Assembly (NCBI GenBank): GCA_002390165.1
Contig: DGOU01000216.1
Location: forward strand, 1-8,972
Origin: Lutibacter sp. UBA4458
GTDB taxonomy: Bacteria > Bacteroidota > Bacteroidia > Flavobacteriales > Flavobacteriaceae
DNA length: 8,972 nt
Direction of reading: 5' to 3'
A program made the position numbers and the translations under genes. Position 1 is the stretch's first letter, and each line of letters starts with the position of its first letter. The notes under the pieces were generated by a model. That model was given only the letters and a program-made list of their open reading frames with translations. It made no database searches and was not told where the DNA came from. Positions 6,666 through 8,972 of this stretch are shown here, in pieces.

Positions 6666-7937
6666 TTATAATCTTCTTCGGTTTTTACGTTTTTTTGGTT
6701 TCTTTTCAAAATCATCTGATTCGTCTAACTCGATGTTACTATTGAAAAGGGTTTGTAGAATATCAAATATGAGTTCCAAAATATAACTTTCAGTACTTTC
6801 ACTAACAAGATTTGCTCTTAAAGTATCGTTATTAGAAATGATTTCACCTAATCCTTTATGACTTAATCTTTGGTCAAAAAATGAAGCGTTAACTGAGATT
6901 CCTTTTTTGTCACAAAATACAATTTCAGTATCAACGTTAATTAAGGAAATTCCATCGCTCTTTAAATTTTCATGGAAACTTATAGAGTTATTTGACATCT
7001 TGAGTGTGGCAATTATTTTTTCTTTTAAAATAAGACTTCTTAAATCAATTGGTTCATAGATTTTATTATTGAAACTACTTGTCCTAGGCAGTATTTTAAT
7101 CTTTTGTAAATTATAAGTTTTCTCAATCTTTGCACAAAAAATGTCACTTTGAGAAATTGCTAAATAATTATTAAAATCAATATTCATTTTTGGCTTTATA
7201 AGGAAAACTTCATTGCTTGTTCCTTTAGTGTAAATGCTAAATTGATTGTTTTTTAAATCATACTCGGCTGCGCACAGATTAGAAATTTTTTGTAAAGTCT
7301 GTGAATTGATTTTACTTCCACGTTTTGAATAAATTCTAATTTCAAGATGATCTAGAATTTTAGAGTTTGGTGTGCTTTTTAGATTTAGCTTGTAATCAGA
7401 AATTATATTTTGAGTTTTCTTTTCTTTAGGAAAAGGGATAGAATTTGTATTCAGTTTTACATCAATTTCTTCTTTTTTGAATGAAATATCAATATCTATT
7501 AGGTTGTATTTTTCTTTTATTTTTTTTGATATGTGGTCAACATAATAATTGCTAAAATCAAAATCATTAATTATTGGAGTCATAATCATTCTATATTCGT
7601 TTTTAGTTCCATTTTCTGATATTTGAATAGTGTAATTATTATCTTTCATTCCAAGTATACTCGCGTAACTGTTCGTAATATTTTTTAATTCCTTTTTACT
7701 CAAAGTACATCCTGGTTTTGTAGTAATATTAATTTGAATATTTATAGGCGATTTTAATAAAGAAGTGTCTGTTAATTTTTGATTATTTTTTTCATTACTA
7801 CTATTTAAACTTGATTTAAAATCATTATTATTGAGCTGTTTTTCCTGACCTTCATAGCTTAAAAGTTTTTTTATTCCAGCTAATGAAAGCTTACGATCAA
7901 TAGAACTGCCTTTATAATAAACACCTTTGTCATCCAT
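6666..7937 (-). CDS. Relaxase C-terminal fragment with two diverged relaxase-like repeats
   Basis: This open frame of 423 residues begins at an internal Met of the broken relaxase. The first 27 residues (MDDKGVYYKGSSIDRK, then LSLAGIKKLLS) are the normal region after the catalytic core. A polar Asn/Lys/Ser-rich linker follows (28-62). Residues 65-151 and 198-277 each look like a diverged relaxase core ending in KYNL or TYNL, with no catalytic His. Residues 278-368 resemble the post-core region again (LKEKI, DKKGISVNASF, DQRLSHKGLGEIIS). Residues 375-405 are a hydrophobic and acidic helix region, and 409-423 are strongly basic. No ribosome-binding evidence supports independent start at 7937, so it may not be expressed. 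Calling it a stand-alone hypothetical protein would miss its origin. Confidence 0.6.
   Translation of the reverse strand: MDDKGVYYKGSSIDRKLSLAGIKKLLSYEGQEKQLNNNDFKSSLNSSNEKNNQKLTDTSLLKSPINIQINITTKPGCTLSKKELKNITNSYASILGMKDNNYTIQISENGTKNEYRMIMTPIINDFDFSNYYVDHISKKIKEKYNLIDIDISFKKEEIDVKLNTNSIPFPKEKKTQNIISDYKLNLKSTPNSKILDHLEIRIYSKRGSKINSQTLQKISNLCAAEYDLKNNQFSIYTKGTSNEVFLIKPKMNIDFNNYLAISQSDIFCAKIEKTYNLQKIKILPRTSSFNNKIYEPIDLRSLILKEKIIATLKMSNNSISFHENLKSDGISLINVDTEIVFCDKKGISVNASFFDQRLSHKGLGEIISNNDTLRANLVSESTESYILELIFDILQTLFNSNIELDESDDFEKKPKKRKNRRRL
6834..7346 (-). repeat. Relaxase module copy 3 (core and following region, diverged)
   Basis: Residues 198-368 of the C-terminal fragment follow copy 1 in order. 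QKISNLCAAEYDLKNNQFSI aligns with the ISNDYAAKIGFQNN segment, FCAKIEKTYNLQKI with FCREIEAKYNLRKV, and LKEKI...KMS with LEEKI...GMS. CDKKGISVNAS then aligns with MDDKGVYYKGS, and DQRLSHKGLGEIIS with DRKLSLAGIKKLLS. No catalytic His remains. Confidence 0.65.
7485..7745 (-). repeat. Relaxase module copy 2 (core only, diverged)
   Basis: Residues 65-151 of the C-terminal fragment align with the copy 1 core: KNITNSYASILGMKDNNYTI against IDISNDYAAKIGFQNNPFAV. IQISENGTKNEYRMIM aligns without gaps to VYIHEESSEREHVNIV, with Ser and Tyr replacing the two His. KKIKEKYNL aligns to REIEAKYNL. The region after the core is missing. Confidence 0.6.
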
Positions 7938-7970
7938 AAAGCCAATTCCCTTCCCAATTTTAACTTTAAT

Positions 7971-7973
7971 TCC
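7971..7973 (-). other. One-base frameshift site in the relaxase
   Basis: Homology leaves one frame after HLKNE and resumes in the next at IKVKIGKGIGF. The minus strand reads GAGGAATTAAA. Adding one G gives GAG GGA ATT AAA (E-G-I-K), matching the F..LK..GI pattern that the third repeat keeps (ENLKSDGI). Loss of one G from a three-G run is the simplest explanation. Confidence 0.68.
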
Positions 7974-8050
7974 TCATTTTTTAAATGAAATATTACATCA
8001 TCCATAGTGTCTGACATTCCAATAGCTTTAAATATCTTTTCTTCTAAAGG

Positions 8051-8053
8051 TTA
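8051..8053 (-). other. In-frame nonsense codon interrupting the relaxase
   Basis: The codon after Arg165-Met166 is TAA, and the same frame then continues for 26 codons with relaxase-like sequence (PLEEKIFKAIG). The third repeat of the protein has LRSLILKEKI at the matching place, showing that coding sequence once ran through this position. A single substitution from AAA, CAA or GAA would create it. Confidence 0.7.
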
Positions 8054-8551
8054 CATTCGTTTATCTGAGGATTTAAAAACCTCATTATTTTTTACTTTTT
8101 CAAGAACACGCTCAACCTTCCGGAGGTTATATTTTGCTTCTATCTCCCTACAAAAATCCATATTTTTATAATGCGTATAACTGTCAGAAACAACGTTGTT
8201 ATTTTCTAAAATTTTTGAGCTCACAATATTGACATGTTCTCTCTCCGATGACTCTTCATGAATATATACGGCAAAGGGATTATTTTGAAAACCAATTTTA
8301 GCGGCATAATCGTTTGAAATATCAATCCAGTCTTGAACGTTTAATTTCCCAATGTCTCCAGGCGCTATTCTCAATTTCACGTGGAATGTTGGTTTTGAAC
8401 ATCGATCATTTAATGCATTGTTTTCTAACATCTGTAAATAGATATCTTTACTATTTCCTAAACATTGATTTGTGTAAATAATTTCTCCTCCTTTTTCACA
8501 ATACGAAAGGGCATTTTTCGTGTGTGCAATTGATTCAAGTTTAGCTATCAT
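8051..8551 (-). CDS. Relaxase N-terminal fragment (nuclease domain)
   Basis: These 166 residues carry the HUH-type nuclease region of a Bacteroidota MobB/MOBP-like relaxase. ALSYCEKGGEI near the N-terminus supplies a candidate nucleophile, Tyr17. FHVKLRIAPGD (56-66) is the strand followed by the K-L-x-x-x-D-W-x-x-I helix. VYIHEESSEREHVNIV (95-110) is the metal-binding motif, with His98 and His106 present but Asn108 where the family usually has the last His of HxH. SDSYTHYKNMDFCREIEAKYNL (122-143) matches the conserved VSDS...S.D.CR.IE.KY.L segment. The ATG overlaps the upstream gene's TGA as ATGA, so translation is probably coupled. The frame ends at a TAA inside what should be continuous coding sequence. 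The domain might fold alone, but without its C-terminal part it is unlikely to mobilize DNA normally. Confidence 0.8.
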   Translation of the reverse strand: MIAKLESIAHTKNALSYCEKGGEIIYTNQCLGNSKDIYLQMLENNALNDRCSKPTFHVKLRIAPGDIGKLNVQDWIDISNDYAAKIGFQNNPFAVYIHEESSEREHVNIVSSKILENNNVVSDSYTHYKNMDFCREIEAKYNLRKVERVLEKVKNNEVFKSSDKRM

Positions 8552-8972
8552 TGTAATTTTTTTAATTCGTTTTCTAATTCTTGCTTGCGTATTTCCTTAT
8601 CAAAACTTTTGTTTAACACCTTATATTCATTCATAAAAGAAGGTTCTTTATTTTGTATTTTCTTAAATAAGTTTGCCACGTTATTTGGTATTTCTTTACG
8701 ATTTTTAAATTGTTTTAAATAGTAGTAATTATAAAATAACTCGTAATTCTCTTTTTCTTGTTGAAGATCACTTTGCTGTAAAAAATATGATGAGAGATAT
8801 TTAATACCTGACCAAGAAATAACAACAAATGCAATAATAGATATCACAAACTTTGTGTTGAGAGGGGAGTCTTTACCAAATATAATGTACTTATAATTAT
8901 AAGTTTCATTGGTTCCTTTAGTTGATTTTAAAGTATTGGTAAGTTCTTGCGTAGAAGTGCCAATTTGTTTTA
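8548..8972 (-). CDS. Membrane-anchored protein upstream of the relaxase, 5' end outside window; probable mobilization accessory protein
   Basis: The frame is open from the window edge, giving 140 visible residues. The GTG at 8847 is therefore not the true start, because KYIIFGKDSPLNTKF and more lie upstream in frame. The visible part has a polar Thr/Ser/Asn-rich N-terminal segment (GTSTQELTNTLKSTKG), one strong membrane helix (FVISIIAFVVISWSGIKYL), and then about 80 residues rich in Lys, Glu, Gln and Tyr, likely helical or coiled-coil (KEIRKQELENELKKLQ at the end). I recognise no family. Its TGA overlaps the relaxase ATG (ATGA), and Bacteroidota mobilization genes are often preceded by small accessory proteins, so a relaxosome or membrane-tethering role is inferred from position only. 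Its own frame shows no damage in the visible part. Confidence 0.7.
   Translation of the reverse strand, partial: KQIGTSTQELTNTLKSTKGTNETYNYKYIIFGKDSPLNTKFVISIIAFVVISWSGIKYLSSYFLQQSDLQQEKENYELFYNYYYLKQFKNRKEIPNNVANLFKKIQNKEPSFMNEYKVLNKSFDKEIRKQELENELKKLQ

Larger units (their letters stand above)
7857..8386 (-). repeat. Relaxase module copy 1 (catalytic-like core and following region)
   Basis: This codes for the core from FHVKLRIAPGD to KYNL and the following region to GIKKLLS, ignoring the two lesions. It is the only copy that keeps histidines in the nuclease motif and is the reference for the two diverged copies. Confidence 0.6.
6666..8551 (-). pseudogene. Mobilization relaxase, disrupted by a nonsense codon and a 1-nt frameshift; triplicated relaxase module
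   Basis: The two reading frames at 8051-8551 and 6666-7937 are pieces of one relaxase gene. After the TAA at 8051-8053 the same frame continues with PLEEKIFKAIGMSDTMDD and VIFHLKNE, then must shift by one base near 7972 to continue GIKVKIGKGIGF into the MDDKGVYYKGSS that opens the second piece. Restoring one G (GAGGAATT to GAGGGAATT) and a sense codon for TAA gives 628 residues with no other interruption. Relaxases nick one strand at the origin of transfer and stay covalently bound to start conjugative mobilization. In restored numbering, the catalytic-like module and its following region span about 56-232. A diverged half copy lies at about 270-356 and a diverged full copy at about 403-573. 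A very basic tail (KKPKKRKNRRRL) ends the protein. An intact relaxase is not made unless recoding occurs. Confidence 0.78.

Noticed and set aside
6525..6668. Stop-codon readthrough extending the relaxase by 46 residues
   Set aside because: The relaxase ends in a natural basic tail, and the added sequence resembles an unrelated ATPase end; sharing a frame has a one-in-three chance.
7938..8053. Programmed recoding (readthrough plus frameshift) to make the full relaxase
   Set aside because: There is no slippery heptamer at the shift point and no obvious stimulatory hairpin, and two independent recoding events would be needed; mutation is simpler.

Overview
The window looks like an AT-rich Bacteroidota chromosome, most likely a flavobacterium. 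The grounds are a TonB-dependent receptor with an N-terminal carboxypeptidase-regulatory-like domain, start codons without Shine-Dalgarno sequences, a Bacteroidota-type TAnnTTTG promoter element, and a Bacteroidota-type mobilization relaxase. Every gene I can support is on the minus strand, so transcription runs from right to left.

The left part (about 1-5780) is a tight five-gene locus. In transcription order it encodes a TetR-family regulator, a TonB-dependent outer-membrane receptor, an alpha/beta hydrolase, a solute:sodium symporter, and a thiolase cut by the window edge. A near-perfect 18-bp palindrome lies between the -7 promoter element and the TetR start, as expected for an autoregulated repressor controlling the whole locus. 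A 12-bp-stem hairpin separates receptor from hydrolase, and the last three genes are 2 bp apart or overlapping. Read together, the locus suggests import across the outer membrane, possible hydrolysis, sodium-driven import across the inner membrane, and thiolytic acyl-CoA breakdown. The substrate is not identifiable.

The middle (about 5780-6665) has no intact gene. It holds a weak inverted repeat and two apparent gene relics: the end of an AraC-type helix-turn-helix protein and the end of a P-loop ATPase-like protein.

The right part (6666-8972) is a decayed mobilization module. A membrane-anchored protein of unknown function (5' end outside the window) overlaps by ATGA the start of a relaxase gene. 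The relaxase is broken by an in-frame TAA and a one-base frameshift; restoring both gives one 628-residue reading frame. The most unusual observation is that this protein appears to contain its relaxase module three times. The N-terminal copy is catalytic-like, and two strongly diverged copies downstream have lost the active-site histidines. The third copy also repeats the region that follows the catalytic core. I do not know of a description of this arrangement, but I could not search for one.
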